DNA from: Cloeon dipterum
Taxonomy: Eukaryota; Arthropoda; Insecta; Ephemeroptera; Baetidae
DNA length: 64,000 nt
Direction: 5' to 3'
Assembly: GCF_949628265.1 (NCBI RefSeq)
Contig: NC_088788.1
Coordinates: 1,178,001-1,242,000 of the forward strand
Both the position numbers and the translations under genes were made by a program. How positions within the stretch are numbered: position 1 is the stretch's first letter; the number at the start of each line of letters is the position of its first letter. The notes under the pieces are model-generated. The model did not search any database, had not been told where the DNA came from, and saw only the letters and a program-made list of their open reading frames with translations. Shown in pieces: positions 10,201 through 21,114 of the stretch.

Positions 10201-13200
10201 AAGCTAAACGCAACGTTCTTCCAACGAATGATACGAACACTCCTCTAAAGAATCGAATTTCTCTCCAGAAGATAACGCTGGTGCAGTCTATAAACCGTTA
10301 TATCCTCAGCACTAAGCTAAAAGCTAGAGCCGTCTCATCATTGCAAACATGGCGAGCGCAATTATGCAAGGCACACAGTGTCTGGCCAAAGCAAAAACAA
10401 CTCTCGATCGTTGTTACATGGGATTAATCACGTAGACGTGCATTGCAGACGTGCACCGCATCACGCCTCTTCCAGCCATAAAATTTTCCTTTCCCTTTTC
10501 TGATTCATGATTTTCCTCGTCATTCACGAGAGGAAGCAGCAGTTTGCGGTTATTTTATTATTTCGTGGTTAACAAATTTCAAGCATAGCAGTCTGTTAAT
10601 TGCACGCACTTGTTCACAACGCGGCCTGCATGTAAGGCGATACTTGCTTGCACTTGAAACGAGATTAGAGCTGCAAACGGGATTATAGCAATATGATAAA
10701 AAAAAAAGAAGCAAAACACTGTACTGCGGGGAAGGGATGGAATTTCACACTTGCCGACAGTGAGAAAAAAGCAGTTTTTGCGCGCTTCCGAACAAGAAAA
10801 ACAACCAGCAATTCCTGGCGCCAGTGCCAAGCACACGATTTTTATTTTTTATTAACTTCTTTCCCAAGATACAGAAAGATGGGCTGCAAATTAAGATTAA
10901 AATAGCAATTTCAGTTTGAGCAGCCAAAATTTGTCAAAACACCAAGTTGCTGTCCAGGGGTCGATTGATTTTGATTATATTTTTTCAGCGTTAATTTTTA
11001 ATACTTCATAACTTTGCTCAGGGTGGTCCTAGAAAAAAAATTAAAAACTTTTTAAGCCTTCTTATCAAAGCAAACGACTTTTATGTTGATCTCAAAGTGG
11101 TAGGTCAAAATTCAAGGTCATAAAAATTGATTTTTTAATTTAAAACTCAAATTTGAAAATGAAAATATCAAAATTTTTTGTTTTTTTCTTTGCCATTTTG
11201 TAGAGCACAAAATTTTAGGTTGGAAACGGTAAAATTTGAATTGGAGTTTTGCCTCATTTTTTTAATAATAAATTAAAACTTAGAAAACCCTTGTTTTTTG
11301 TTTTTTGAGGTTGCTAAAACATCCAAATCTCGACTTCTAATCATCCGATTTTGAAAAACCACATACCATTAGACTCATCTCACCGTCCCCAAGTGCACTA
11401 AAGGGGTGTGAGACCCACCAACCCCAACCCCCTTTTCTACCCCCTCAAAAACCTGAAATTTAGCATTTTTCGTCCTTTTCAACACCTTAGCACGACATTA
11501 ACGAGTAATTGTAATCTTAAAACCAATTTAGTTAATTATTTCACTTCAAGACGAGTCAAACGGTACTTAATTTTTGTAAATAGGACCACCACAACCCGAG
11601 ATTCGGGTGGCACAAAGTTTTTTGTCGAGATGGATGCACCAAATCTCGAACTCTACACTAAAAATCTCATCGCAATTATAAAATAAACAGCACACCGCTC
11701 AACTTTCGGGATTTAAAGGTGCCATCCCATTCAACCCCTATTACACACCACACCCTATTCCTTTGTGTGGTAAGGCGTAATTTAACCCCATCCGAAACAC
11801 TGACAACAGAAATGGAGGAAAATTCGGAATTCTTATTTCATTATTTGAGAAACTACAATTTATTTCTAGAAACAAACTGACATGATGATCCCATAATTTG
11901 ATCTTTATTGGAGCTGCCGCTGATGTATATATCATTGCAAATTAATGTCGTTCTAGAGGTCACAAGGCGTGTTTGACCTCCACGGGTCAAAAGTCGAGTG
12001 CGCTGCATTCCATTCGATTGAACCAAATGACAAGACGTCCGTCCCTTTAAATTTTAATGGGCGATCCACGCGACTCAAATCCCACACAGATAATTTCGCT
12101 CCACACCCTTGATATTTTTTTTTATCAATTTTCTCATTTGAAAATCGCGAGTGTGCGTAGTTGCAGTTGCATTCCCTTTCCCCGCGGCCTGTTCTCTCTA
12201 TTCGCTGACGTATTACAATTAATAGTAGAAAAATAGATGTTTATATTATTTGCTCCGCGGCGGAGACAATAATAATTGCTCGCGAGCAGGAGGGAGAGGT
12301 CACCGATATGTGCCCACTTGACCTGCCTGTTGATGGGTCGACCAATCGGAGCTTCTCCACCTCAATTAGGGGCTCGAGACCATCCGTGGACTCGTTCAGT
12401 CTGTTTTTATCATCGGGGTGGAAAGAGTCGCCGATAAAACATGTCCGGAAATGGAGAAGCGCAAAAGGACACTTCACGCATCAAGGTATTTCGCACTCAC
12501 TTTATAAAGTTTACAATTTAAAACATAATAACAATCATTAATCCTTTGTGGAATTTAGAAAATAATTATTTTTAGAATGTCCAATAATGACAGCAGGACC
12601 GAGGAATAGTCAATTAAATGTTTTAACTGTCTTAATTTTGATCCCTATCGTCAGGGAAAAATTTCCATAACTGGGATTTCAAGCCGGTTTTTTTTAGATT
12701 ATTTCCTCAATTTACTTTAAATAATTTATTTGTCGCGTACTCTTATATCCAGACCGACATATCAATTCATTTAACATCTGACAGTGAGCTCTTTATATGT
12801 CGATTGCTCCACGCAAAAGCAAGCCTTGCTGAGTATTATTATTATTTTTCTTCAATTGGAATAGCTCTTTGAAATAAATAAACTTCCCCAGTAGCCGTAT
12901 GATTACCTCAAACAATTGTTTTTAAATCCCCCTAGCTATCAAAATGTTTAAAATAATGTAACGACCCACATTTTGTGTTCACGCGATTCGTTATGACGTG
13001 AAGTAAGCCATCCAGCTGTTAACAAAATAAGTGCATTGCTAGATACTTCTCAGCATTATTTTTTTTTTGTTCTTGAAATGTTTTCTTTCAAATCACGTGT
13101 GTGCGTCAAGCAAACAGTTTTTGCGCAAGAAAAGGGCAAGGCTGTATTTAATGAAATTGAGCGCAATAAACGAGCTGTTGTTTACCTATTCACTCCAGTT

Positions 13201-16200
13201 TGCGTTTTCCAATATGCAGGTGTGTATTCTTTTTACCTAGAATTCTTGACATTGTGATACATTTTATTAATTGCTTTCGAAATACCAATTATCACAAAAA
13301 AGGAATTTATTGCAATCCAGTATAGTGTGTAAATATGGGAAATTATCCTTGGCATTAGAAAAATCACCGGGGTGGCGATCTGTGTTGGTTCTTGCGCCGG
13401 TCAGGAATCAATAATGCTGTCGTAATTTATAATTGTTTAAATTTTGAAGCTGCGCAGAAAACTTGTGTGCATTTTACGCATGCGCAGTATGTTCAGATCG
13501 GTTCTTAATCTCACAAGGAGGCTGAAACTCATCACTGCGCATGCGTGGCCCAAATTAAAACCTTCTGCGCAGTCGTAATTCCCACCGGGGGTCCGGATTG
13601 CGATCTGTGTTGTTTCCCGCCGGTCAGAAGTCAATATGGCGTCGAAATAATGGAGGTTAATCCAGTCGGCCAATCAGAAGCGTCGAAAAAGGGGCGTGCT
13701 GAGCTAATAATTTCATTCCCGCGTATTTTGCTACATTTCCTTTAGCCTGATGTGCCATCTAACGGTCGATTCGCCAATACCCGGGCTAATCTAAAGAAAT
13801 AACAACAAAATATTCATTGTGCTAATAAATTTCACTTTCCCGCCGCACTCTGCTAGACGCCATATCTGCGCGTCGCTCGAATCCGGCCCCCGGTGAGAAC
13901 TTTAAAAAATTCCTAATAAAAACCTGCTTCACAGTTCATTCTATTGTTTGAAATACAAAAATACGCGATTCTTAGAGCTGGAGAAATGAAATCCGGCTGC
14001 CGTTTGATTGTTTAAAGACTCGTCGATTCCCCCTTTTCACCGACGTACGGCGCCATTGAGTCCGATCTTAATTGCACGGCGCGGATCTCGCATTATGCAT
14101 TATACGATCGAGCACACTCTGTGGAATTTATTTATTTTATTCCTCGAGAGCAGCGGCAGTCGCGACAGCCGCTCATTACTTCTTCTTCTTCTTGCTTTTA
14201 TATGGAGCGCGCGCCGAGCCTGAGTTTTTTTTTAACTCCCTCTTTAGCTTGTCAGCACAAACTGGTTGCTTTAAATCTCTGCAGACGCGATTTCGCGGAA
14301 AATCGTTCCATCTGTGACCTTCTGAGGAGAGGCTCGGTCGCAGGCTCGGCCAATCGCCGCTCAGGGCGTGGTACCGACAATTTTTCCGTAATTGCTGTAT
14401 ATATATCTTACTCGCGGATTAGTCCAGATCCAGAGAGAGAAGATTAAATCCTTACATAATGAAGAGAGCAGGCTACTTCGTCTTATCTTTGTACGTGAAA
14501 ATTACGGGTTTTTTCATCATATTTATTTTTTAAACGTTCCTGACTGGGAATTGATGGATAATTATTTATTTGTTGATGAATAACTCGTAGACGTAGAACC
14601 CATCCGTGTCTTTAAAATAATTGCCAAGTCACGCGAAGCCGGAGCAAAATGAAAATGACCTTCGTGGCTCTTCTTTATTTGACCTCCGTAAAAAAATAAT
14701 TATATCTGTGCCCAACAGTGGCAATTCAATGCTCCCAAGCCGTTTTGATTGCTGCATATGTTGAGTCGGTGTCGTTTTTGTTTGTACGGGCGTCACATCA
14801 CATGTTGGGGAAAAACGTCGGGTGTGCTATATAATTGCTGAGTTGCTTCTATCGCAAAATACTCAAAATAGATAACACGCAGCACGAGATTGCTGGTTTA
14901 AGCAATTAAATTGGTCTGGAAAGAGCTGAATTTTGAGGTATATCGGTCAAAACGAAGCATTTTTCAAGGTGACCTTTGCTTACAATTAAATTATTTTGTG
15001 TCGGCGCGAGTGCAGCATTTCATTGACCTGCAGGCTGATGGCTTGCACAATTCTATTTTCTTTCTCTCGCGTGCTCTCTCTTCTCTATCGCAACCAAAAA
15101 TAACAGCCAAGCCCCTTTTGAATCTGCTTTAAAGTTCTGAACCGGTTTGTTGTTCCAAAATCTGATCAAGGAGAGCCACTCACTCTTTCTTTCTTTATTT
15201 TTATGATGGATTTGCCTTGGTCTCGATTAATTTTCGATCGATCGAACGACATTGAAGGCAATAAATCAGAGTGCATGCTGAAAAAGCGGTGATCTTGACG
15301 AGTTCAATGAATAGGAAGGAAATACATAGGAAATAAATGGCATGCATTGCGAATGCGAACGAACCTTGGCTCTCGAGCGAAACTTCCAGATTTTATATTT
15401 ACAGCACTGTTCACTGTTCAACAAATGGTGAAAGTTTACTCAAAAGACCGTCTTTGACGCAGTTTCTGAGCCCACCAATCGATTCCTGAGGGTCAAATTA
15501 GGTGAAATGGACGTTTTTCCGTTAAAAAAGTGCAGCGCGACGTGCGAATTTTTTTTCCCGCCAAAAATATGAATGCGAGAAGTGCGCATGCGTAAGAGCT
15601 GGTTTGAGCACTTGCAGAGAGATCGCTTTTTTGTCAGATCCAGCATCCAGCCATCTCTGACGCATGCGCACTTCTCGCATTCATATTATTTTAGCGGGAA
15701 AAAAGTTCGCACGTCGCGCTGCACTTTTTTAACGGAAAAAACGTCCAATTCACCTAATTCGACCCTCAGGAGTCGATTGGTGTGCTCAGAAACTTCGTCA
15801 AATACTGTTTTTAGCAAGCAGGAACTGATTTATGGCCTGAAATTCCGTTTTGACGACAGTCAGCGCAATTAAGCGACAAGGTTGGCTGTTTTTTTACTTC
15901 TTCTGAATGTCACTGTGGCGCTGTCGTCTCAATTATAGGTCTTCGCTTCATTTTAGTGGTACTTTAAGACCAATAAGCCGCTAAAAAAACGGCTTTCCAA
16001 TTGTTATTCGGCACGATCTAACCTAATTCTCCTCAATAGATCGATTTTTTCACTGTTTAAATCAATTTAAACCTCATTAACCTCCAAGTTTTTTCCTCAA
16101 CAATGTTACTGTAAAGCAATAATTTACTTTCAATCGCCGCGAGCTGAAAAGGTCATGCACACTCGTACTCAGGTGATAATAAAGTTTTCCTCGTTCGCTT

Positions 16201-19200
16201 GTCGAGCCGCCGAGCAAAAGAAAGGGAACAATATTTCAGCGGAGCCCCGCGCTCGCCTACACGAGCATTTGCATAGACTCACGTCGCGTTTTATTTACTC
16301 ATGTAGCCTCAGCTCACCTTTTCCGTCAGTCTGGTGCACATAGAGAATGAGCCAGATAGTGGTGACGCAAAGGCTGATGCAAGTGAAGGCAGGAGAGGCT
16401 CGGCCGGCGAACGGCCAATCGCGAGCAGGGCCCCGCCGCACGCCCCTCGGATAAAACGCGGGGGGCTCGGCGCACCGCGTTTCTTTCGCTCGCAGCCGCT
16501 GGACAAGTCGCTCTAGCACCACGGTGTGATATTCACGGATTTATGGTCAACGCCTGGCAACACCTTTTCACTCAACTCAAACATGCCATTCATCAGAAGA
16601 GCGGTATGATTTTTATTATTTAATTATTTAAAATTGAATTATCGCTTTTGGTTTTCTCCCCTCTGCTCTGCTCCTATTACATCCTGCTGCCTCTTTATCA
16701 GTTCATACATAGCAGCTCCGATATAATAAATACATATCCGCTTTCTCCGCGGCGACACGTGCGCTGACTGCGAGCTGCTGGATAAAAAAATTGCCTGCTG
16801 CCACCTGAGATGGCGTGCCGCAATTTGAGCTCTTTCGACCTCAAGCGTTGGAGGTCTTTTTTCTCTCCTCTCCTGCGGCTATCGTAAAATTATAATTGCG
16901 CGGAGTAATTAAATGCTTTTTCTTCCTCAGGGGAATTTATTAAAACTAGATTATTAATTCGTGGCGAAAATCTTGGAAAGGTACAGCGCCCGGCGCTTTC
17001 TCTTTTGGCAAGCGCGACCTTTTTCTGCTCCCTCGGGTGTGTCACTCGCTGGGCGGTGCGTGAAATATATAAAAAATATCAGAGTCGCCGACCTTCAACG
17101 CCTCGACCAGCAGGAAACTGGTTCACAGCCTGACAATATGTATATTTAGATCTCATCATATTACGTCGTTTTAATCGCTTTACTAAAAGTCCTACACACC
17201 GAACACACCCTCCTTTGCCTTGGATTTTTTTTATTCTGATCGGAATTCATCATCTCATCTCGCATCAGTACCTGTTGCGACCTTGGCTAATCTATAAAAC
17301 CACCTGGAAACGAATACAAATTAACCAAGTCGCTCGGGCGTGGTTGTTCCTGTAAGAAATAATGCGTCTGCTGGCCGATAATAAAAAACGCACACACTCA
17401 CACATTTCGTCGAGAGCCGCGGCGCGCGCGGATCGATTGTGGCTAAGTTTGGTATCGAGTCAAGGCAGACAAAACCTTTGAAATGCTGCTGGAATTAAAG
17501 ATGCCCTGGGCAAACGTCACGAGTTTAATGAGAAGACCCGCGCGCGTTTCCTTCAAAACTCTTTTAGGACGAAAACAAGTCGGACAAAGCCTTGGAATCG
17601 TGCGTGTGACCTCACTTAAGAGCTGCGTGAAATAGTTTTTAGTAGAAAATAGTCTGTGCTGATTCCCGCCGGCGTCGAAATTTATATTTTTTTGATTATT
17701 TAAAGCTGCGCAATAAACTTGTGCGCATCATAAGCATGCGCAGTATGTTCAGATCGCTTCAAAATCTCACAGGGAGTCTGAAACTCATCACTGCGCATGC
17801 GTGACCCAAATTAAAACCTTCTGCGCAGTCGTATTTTCCACCGGGGTCCGAATTTTTCCATTAGCCTAATGTGCTATCTATAACGGTCAATTCACCACTT
17901 ACCGGGCTAATCGGCTGTTAATAAAGAATTAACAACAAAAATATTCATTCGCACTCTATCAGACGCCATATCTGCGCGTCTCGTGAATCCGGACTCTGGT
18001 GGAAAATAGAATTATATCATTTGCGTTTGTTTTAAACTCGAGGCAGTGCAGGATTATATAAGACAGATCAGCAACAGTTCCCGTTGTGCAGCCTCTAAAC
18101 CGGATCGTGCTTTTTGTTCCACAATTCTTCTGCATTGAATTTTTACGGCCTCTGCCGACGACGACTCTCTCTTATATTATATATGCTTTATCAAGTGCAA
18201 GTGCATTTTATCTTATTGCATGTATAATTCAATGTTTCAGGGTTTCAATGGGCGTCTGGCGTTCGCGATCGCAGCCGCCGCCCTTGGCTCAGCCTTCCAG
18301 CATGGCTACAACACCGGAGTAGTAAATGCTCCTCAAAAGGTTCGTCTCTGCTCACTCTGCGTTTTTCAGGGAATAATTAATTTGATTTAATTCCTTAATA
18401 ACCAGCTAATTGAAGAATGGATCAGCGAGGTTCAGCATGATCGAACGGGTGAGGTTCCCTCCCAGGCCAATGTCACCTTCATCTTCTCGCTTGCCGTGTC
18501 CCTTTTCTGCGTCGGCGGAATGCTCGGCGGATGCATCACCGGTCTCGTCGCCGACAAATTCGGCCGCAAGGTGATTTAAGGCTTAAAACCGTGTTTTACG
18601 ATGTTTCTGAGCCCACCAATCGATTCCCGAGGGTCGAATTAGGTGTAGTGGCTGTTTTTCCCGTCAAAAAGTGACCAAGCGCGACGTGCGAACTTTTTTC
18701 CCGCCAAAACAATTTGAACGTTTATCCGAGAATTGCGCATGCGTGAGAGCTGGCTGAATCTGAAAAAGAAGTCATTCGTACAGGCGGTCTCTCTGCAAGT
18801 GCTCAAACCAGCTCTCACGCATGCGCACTTCTCGCATTCATTTTGTTTTGGCGGGAAAGAAAGTTCGCACGTCGCGCTGCACTTTTTTAACGGAAAAAAC
18901 ATCGATTTTACCTAATTTGACCCTCAGGAATCGATTGGTGGGCTCAGAAAATTCGTCAAACGTCGCCTTTAAACATTTTATTTGACTCCATTTTTTTGTA
19001 TCTCATATTCAGGGCGGCCTCTTGATCAACAACGTGTTGGTATTCGCGGCGGCCATCCTGATGGGTGCGGCCAAGGCGGCCGGCTCGTACGAAATGCTCA
19101 TTCTTGGCCGCTTCCTGATCGGCATCAACTCCGGGCTGAACGCGGGCCTGGCGCCCATGTACCTGGCGGAAATCGCTCCGGTGCATCTGCGCGGCGCCGT

Positions 19201-21114
19201 CGGCACCGTCTACCAACTGGTCATCACCATCTCCATCCTGCTGTCCCAGCTGTTCGGCCTGGGCTCGATCCTGGGCACGCCCAGCATGTGGCCGCTGCTG
19301 CTGTCCCTGACCCTGCTGCCGGCCGTCTTCCAGCTCGCCACCCTGCCCATCTGCCCTGAGTCGCCCAAATTCACCCTGCTGAACTCTGGAAAGGAGCTCG
19401 AAGCCCAGAGAGGCCTAACCTGGCTGCGCGGAACCATCGAGGTGCACGACGAGATGGAGGAGATGCGCTCCGAGTACGAGGCTTCCAAGTTGGTGCCCAA
19501 GGTCACCATGAAGGAGCTGTTCGTCAACTCGGCCCTCAGGAGTCCACTCATCATCTGCGTCATGGTCATGATCGCGCAGCAACTCTCCGGCATCAATGCG
19601 GTAATTAATTTGCTGAATTATATTTAATTAATTTTTTTCTAATTAATTTGGTTGCAGGTTATGTTCTTTTCGACCAAGATCTTCAAAATGGCTCAGTTGA
19701 CGGACGACCACGCGCAGCTGGCCACCCTGGCGATGGGCACCATGAACGTCATCATGACCGTCATCAGTCTGTTCCTGGTGGAGAAGGCGGGACGCAAGAC
19801 CCTGCTGCTTGTTGGCTTTTCTGGCATGTGCATCGACACGATCCTCCTCGCTATCTGCCTCAAATACGCTGTAAGTTGAAGAAAATCAAGTCTTTAAATT
19901 AATTCTTGGCGCCAATTGCGGTACTAATCGATGCCCCTTGGTAAGGCGCGTCCGCCCGTGCGCAATTTTCCAAAATCGGACCATTTTTCGAATTTTTACG
20001 AAATGTTTTTGGACAATTTTTGGAAAAAATTGGAATTTTCACAAATAAATTCCGGATCAAGGCCAAAATTAAAAACTGGCCCTTCAGTTCACGTAAAATT
20101 TATCTGGGATCATTTTAAAACTAAATTCGAGCCAATCCGATCAAAATCCTAGGAGGAGATCGATTTTGAAATTTTAAAAACGCGTTTTTCGCACTTTTTC
20201 CCATGGAAATTGAAAAAATTTTCCAAACGCAGCAAAACTTAGGGGTTTTACCGACTTTATCGCATAGACTGGATCACCGCCGGTCTGGAAACCGATTTTC
20301 AGATTTTTCAGGCCCATAGAAATATTAAAATAAATTTTTACGGTTTTTTTCGGCTTGACGTCTGTAAATGGTTTTATTTTTGTTAAAATTCGGCTGTTCA
20401 TCCGATCGTCAACCACGACCCCTTATCGGACAGGTCTCGGACGGGGCTTTGACCTGAAATACCCCATCGACCTTTTTCAGGGTAACCTGACCTGAGATCC
20501 GCTCTCAAACCGGTTTTTCATGCTTTTTTCAGTCATTTTGAGCACATATTTCAGCGATACGATTTGAACCAACCTTCCTCAGGTCACGCGACCTGAGAAA
20601 TATTTTTTGGTTTTTTTCCGCGCCATCATTACCATTTTATAATAATTTTAACCTATAAAAAACCCAAATTACTCATTTTTTACGATTTCCTTTTTGTCCA
20701 TCCAGAGCGAGGCATTGTGGATTTCGTACTTCAGCATCGTGCTCGTCATCTTCTTCGTCATCATGTTCGCCACCGGCCCCGGCTCCATTCCGTGGTTCCT
20801 TGTGTCCGAGCTGTTCAACCAGTCGGCGAGGCCGGCGGCCACCTCGCTGGCCGTGTGCGTCAACTGGACGGCCAACTTCATCGTCGGCATCGGCTTCCTC
20901 CCCCTACAGGTTTGTACAATTAATTTCCTTAAAAAAACTCACACTAAAATTGACCCTTTAATTAATACAGGAGCTGATGGGCGGAAATGTGTTCTTCGTG
21001 TTCGCCTTCCTGCTGGCACTGTTCGTGCTCTTTGTGCTGAAGAAGGTGCCCGAGACGAAAAACAAGACCATGGAGGAGATCAGCTCCATGTTCCGCCAAC
21101 AGTCGTACCAGTAG
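4059..21114 (+). CDS. Glut1: Class I facilitative glucose transporter (GLUT1-like), full locus
   Basis: Twelve-helix major facilitator carrying glucose across the plasma membrane. Core exons: 18241-18339, 18406-18570, 19013-19600, 19658-19870, 20706-20909, 20971-21114 (TAG); together 470 residues, all junctions phase 0. Diagnostic motifs: [12 protein letters not shown] in TM1, [35 protein letters not shown] in TM7 (the QLS of glucose-selective GLUTs), [15 protein letters not shown] and the C-terminal [13 protein letters not shown]. The 5' exon choice is inferred. Candidate first exons at 4059-4250, 6995-7006 and 16583-16603, and microexons at 7078-7495, all end in phase 0 and can join GGT-TTC at 18241. 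Depending on the start the protein would be about 477, 523 or 583 residues. Intron 18571-19012 is mostly a family A MITE; intron 19871-20705 is mostly a family E repeat. Confidence 0.9.
4251..5334. other. AT-rich intron sequence
   Basis: Apart from the nuclear-receptor-like site at 4798-4818, I see no coding or repeat structure here. The segment 4950-5250 is less AT-rich but has no convincing exon. Confidence 0.5.
4798..4818 (-). promoter_or_regulatory. Triple nuclear-receptor half-site
   Basis: On the minus strand this reads AAGGTCAAAGGTCAAGGTCA followed by C. It contains AGGTCA-A-AGGTCA, a perfect DR1 (the HNF4/RXR-USP type), directly followed by a third half-site that creates TCAAGGTCA, the ERR/FTZ-F1 extended half-site. 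It lies in the long first intron of the glucose transporter locus. Function is inferred from the motif only. Confidence 0.4.
5335..5845 (-). repeat. Dispersed repeat family E, inverted copy 1
   Basis: Reverse-oriented relative to the copies at 19900, 24330, 27945 and 33950. Shared landmarks are GGTCACGTGACCTGAG, CAGGTCGCGGGGTACCCTGA, GGGGTCGTGGTTGATGATCG and a run ending in CTAGGATTTTGATCGGAT. No open frame that looks coding. Lies in the Glut1 first intron. Confidence 0.75.
5985..6440 (+). promoter_or_regulatory. CpG-dense block, possible internal promoter
   Basis: A CpG-rich island inside AT-rich intron DNA, with open frames on both strands caused only by its base composition. A consensus donor GTGAGT at 6355-6360 at its right end would suit a non-coding first exon of the glucose transporter. 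No clear TATA or start was identified, so this is a composition-based suggestion. Confidence 0.35.
6590..6760. repeat. Dispersed repeat family C, copy 3
   Basis: Carries CCTCTGGTCGAGATCTGTGC and TTTAAGTAAGGAGACAG in the same arrangement as at 95-300 and 51200-51480. Intronic, non-coding. Confidence 0.7.
6995..7495 (+). CDS. Run of five phase-0 microexons (candidate Glut1 N-terminus)
   Basis: Five short exon candidates, each with an AG acceptor (except the first) and a GT donor, each a multiple of three: 6995-7006 (ATG, METE), 7078-7098 (NKDEKPK), 7158-7193 ([12 protein letters not shown]), 7335-7397 (21 codons, [10 protein letters not shown]...), 7469-7495 (DPANGANKA). Introns are about 70-140 bp. 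The joined frame is open, hydrophilic and rich in Lys, Asp, Asn and Ala, as expected of a disordered cytoplasmic tail. The last one ends in GCG|gtaagg and the core exon at 18241 starts in phase 0. Exon 6995 lacks an acceptor compatible with the 4059 exon (a TGA lies in that frame just upstream), so it is probably an alternative first exon. The microexons could be included or skipped without changing frame. Confidence 0.5.
7231..7272. other. Inverted repeat between two microexons
   Basis: TTATGCAACC (7231-7240) pairs perfectly with GGTTGCATAA (7263-7272) across a 22-base loop, in the intron between microexons 7158-7193 and 7335-7397. It could form an RNA hairpin or be the remnant of a small mobile element. 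Confidence 0.5.
7700..8460. repeat. Dispersed repeat family I, copy 1
   Basis: About 700 bp nearly collinear with 10985-11660: shared AACTTTGCTCAGGGTG, CTTTTATGTTGA, CTCAAAGTGGTAGGTC, CCAAATCTCGACTTCTAATC-like text and CCCAAGTGCACTAAAGGGGT. Its right part shares the motif about antibody-like CGAGATTTGG and TAGACTCGTCT wording with family F. Non-coding, in the Glut1 intron. Confidence 0.7.
8461..9390. other. Intron sequence without recognised features
   Basis: No repeat copy or convincing exon. A GC-richer island at 8750-8980 has an acceptor-like TTTGCAG and a short open frame, judged too weak to call. Confidence 0.4.
9395..9905. repeat. Repeat family F, copy 1 (inverted pair plus extra half)
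   Basis: Contains GGTGGGTAGTTTTTGTAATT and its complement GCAAAAACTACCCACCG facing each other around 9480-9640, then another direct half at 9770-9890. The same boxes (ACTACCCACC, GACTCGTCTCAACCTCCC, GGGGTTGATCACCCCC-like) recur at 35775-36260 and 40720-41185. Confidence 0.7.
9906..10984. other. Intron sequence without recognised features
   Basis: AT-rich with no convincing exon, repeat copy or promoter. Open frames on both strands at 10580-10930 overlap each other and have no recognisable protein features. Confidence 0.4.
10985..11660. repeat. Dispersed repeat family I, copy 2
   Basis: Second copy of the element at 7700-8460, same orientation, diverged by many substitutions and small indels. 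Shares TTTGCTCAGGGTGGTCCTAG-like, TCAAAGTGGTAGGTC and CCCAAGTGCACTAAAGGGGT. Non-coding. Confidence 0.7.
11661..13448. other. Intron sequence without recognised features
   Basis: No supported exon or repeat. A short GC-rich part at 12240-12440 contains CTCCGCGGCGGAG and CTCGCGAG palindromes, but no clear gene signal. Confidence 0.4.
13449..13897. repeat. Dispersed repeat family H, copy 1
   Basis: Shares with 17703-18003 and 37752-38105: GCTGCGCAG, CATGCGCAGTATGTTCAGAT, ACTCATCACTGCGCATGCGT, CCTTCTGCGCAGTCGTA, TTCCCGCCGGTCAGAAGTC, CCAATCAGAAGCGTCGAAAA and CGATTCGCCAAT. Carries several GCGCATGCG palindromes. No coding capacity. Confidence 0.78.
13898..15442. other. Intron sequence, weak promoter-like stretch
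   Basis: Around 14040-14400 there are CCAAT-containing, GC-richer stretches and TTATATGG, but no exon can be supported. The rest is AT-rich without recognised features. Confidence 0.35.
15443..15811. repeat. MITE family A, copy 2
   Basis: 369 bp with inverted ends: AAAGACCGTCTTTGACGCAG and CTGAGCCCACCAATCGATTC at the left, GAGTCGATTGGTGTGCTCAG and CTTCGTCAAATACTG at the right. Inside, GAGAAGTGCGCATGCG and its complement CGCATGCGCACTTCTC form an inner inverted pair. Lies in the Glut1 intron. Confidence 0.85.
15812..16450. other. Intron sequence without recognised features
   Basis: AT-rich, becoming GC-rich towards 16400 where the internal promoter candidate begins. No exon seen. Confidence 0.4.
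16451..16603 (+). promoter_or_regulatory. Internal promoter and short first exon of Glut1
   Basis: GC-rich stretch with a TATA-like ATAAAA at 16451-16456, then about 130 bp of putative 5' UTR and ATG at 16583. The tiny coding part 16583-16603 reads MPFIRRA and ends at GCG|gtatga in phase 0. It joins directly to the transporter core at 18241 ([10 protein letters not shown]...), giving a 477-residue GLUT of usual class I length. This is the best candidate for the standard short isoform. Confidence 0.5.
16604..17702. other. Intron sequence without recognised features
   Basis: Mixed composition; no repeat copy, exon or RNA gene recognised. Confidence 0.4.
17703..18003. repeat. Dispersed repeat family H, copy 2 (internally deleted)
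   Basis: Matches copy 1 at both ends (AAGCATGCGCAGTATGTTCA, CACTGCGCATGCGTGACC at the left; AGACGCCATATCTGCGCGTC at the right). It lacks the middle part containing the CCGCCGGTCAGAAGTC block. It ends about 50 bp upstream of a TATA-like box at 18055. Confidence 0.75.
18055..18062 (+). promoter_or_regulatory. TATA-like box just upstream of the Glut1 core
   Basis: TATATAAG, 186 bp before the first transmembrane exon. If transcription began about 30 bp downstream and read through, in-frame ATGs at 18220 and 18232 would give [15 protein letters not shown]..., a start needing no upstream exon. A competing short upstream frame begins at 18183. Evidence is motif-level only. Confidence 0.3.
18584..18972. 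repeat. MITE family A, copy 3
   Basis: About 389 bp with CTGAGCCCACCAATCGATTC at the left and GAATCGATTGGTGGGCTCAG at the right, TTAA-like flanks (CTTAAAACC and CCTTTAAAC) and an inner pair CGCATGCG. It fills about 88% of the 442-bp intron between the second and third transporter core exons, 13 bp after the donor and about 40 bp before the acceptor. Confidence 0.87.
19900..20612 (+). repeat. Dispersed repeat family E, copy 2
   Basis: Occupies most of the Glut1 intron 19871-20705. Landmarks in order: TAATCGATGCCCCTTGG, AAAATCGGACCATTTTTCGA, TTCATCCGATCGTCAACCAC, GACCTTTTTCAGGGTA, GACCTGAGATCCGCTC, CTCAGGTCACGCGACCTGAG. Same order in copies 24330, 27945 and 33950. No coding capacity. Confidence 0.8.
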
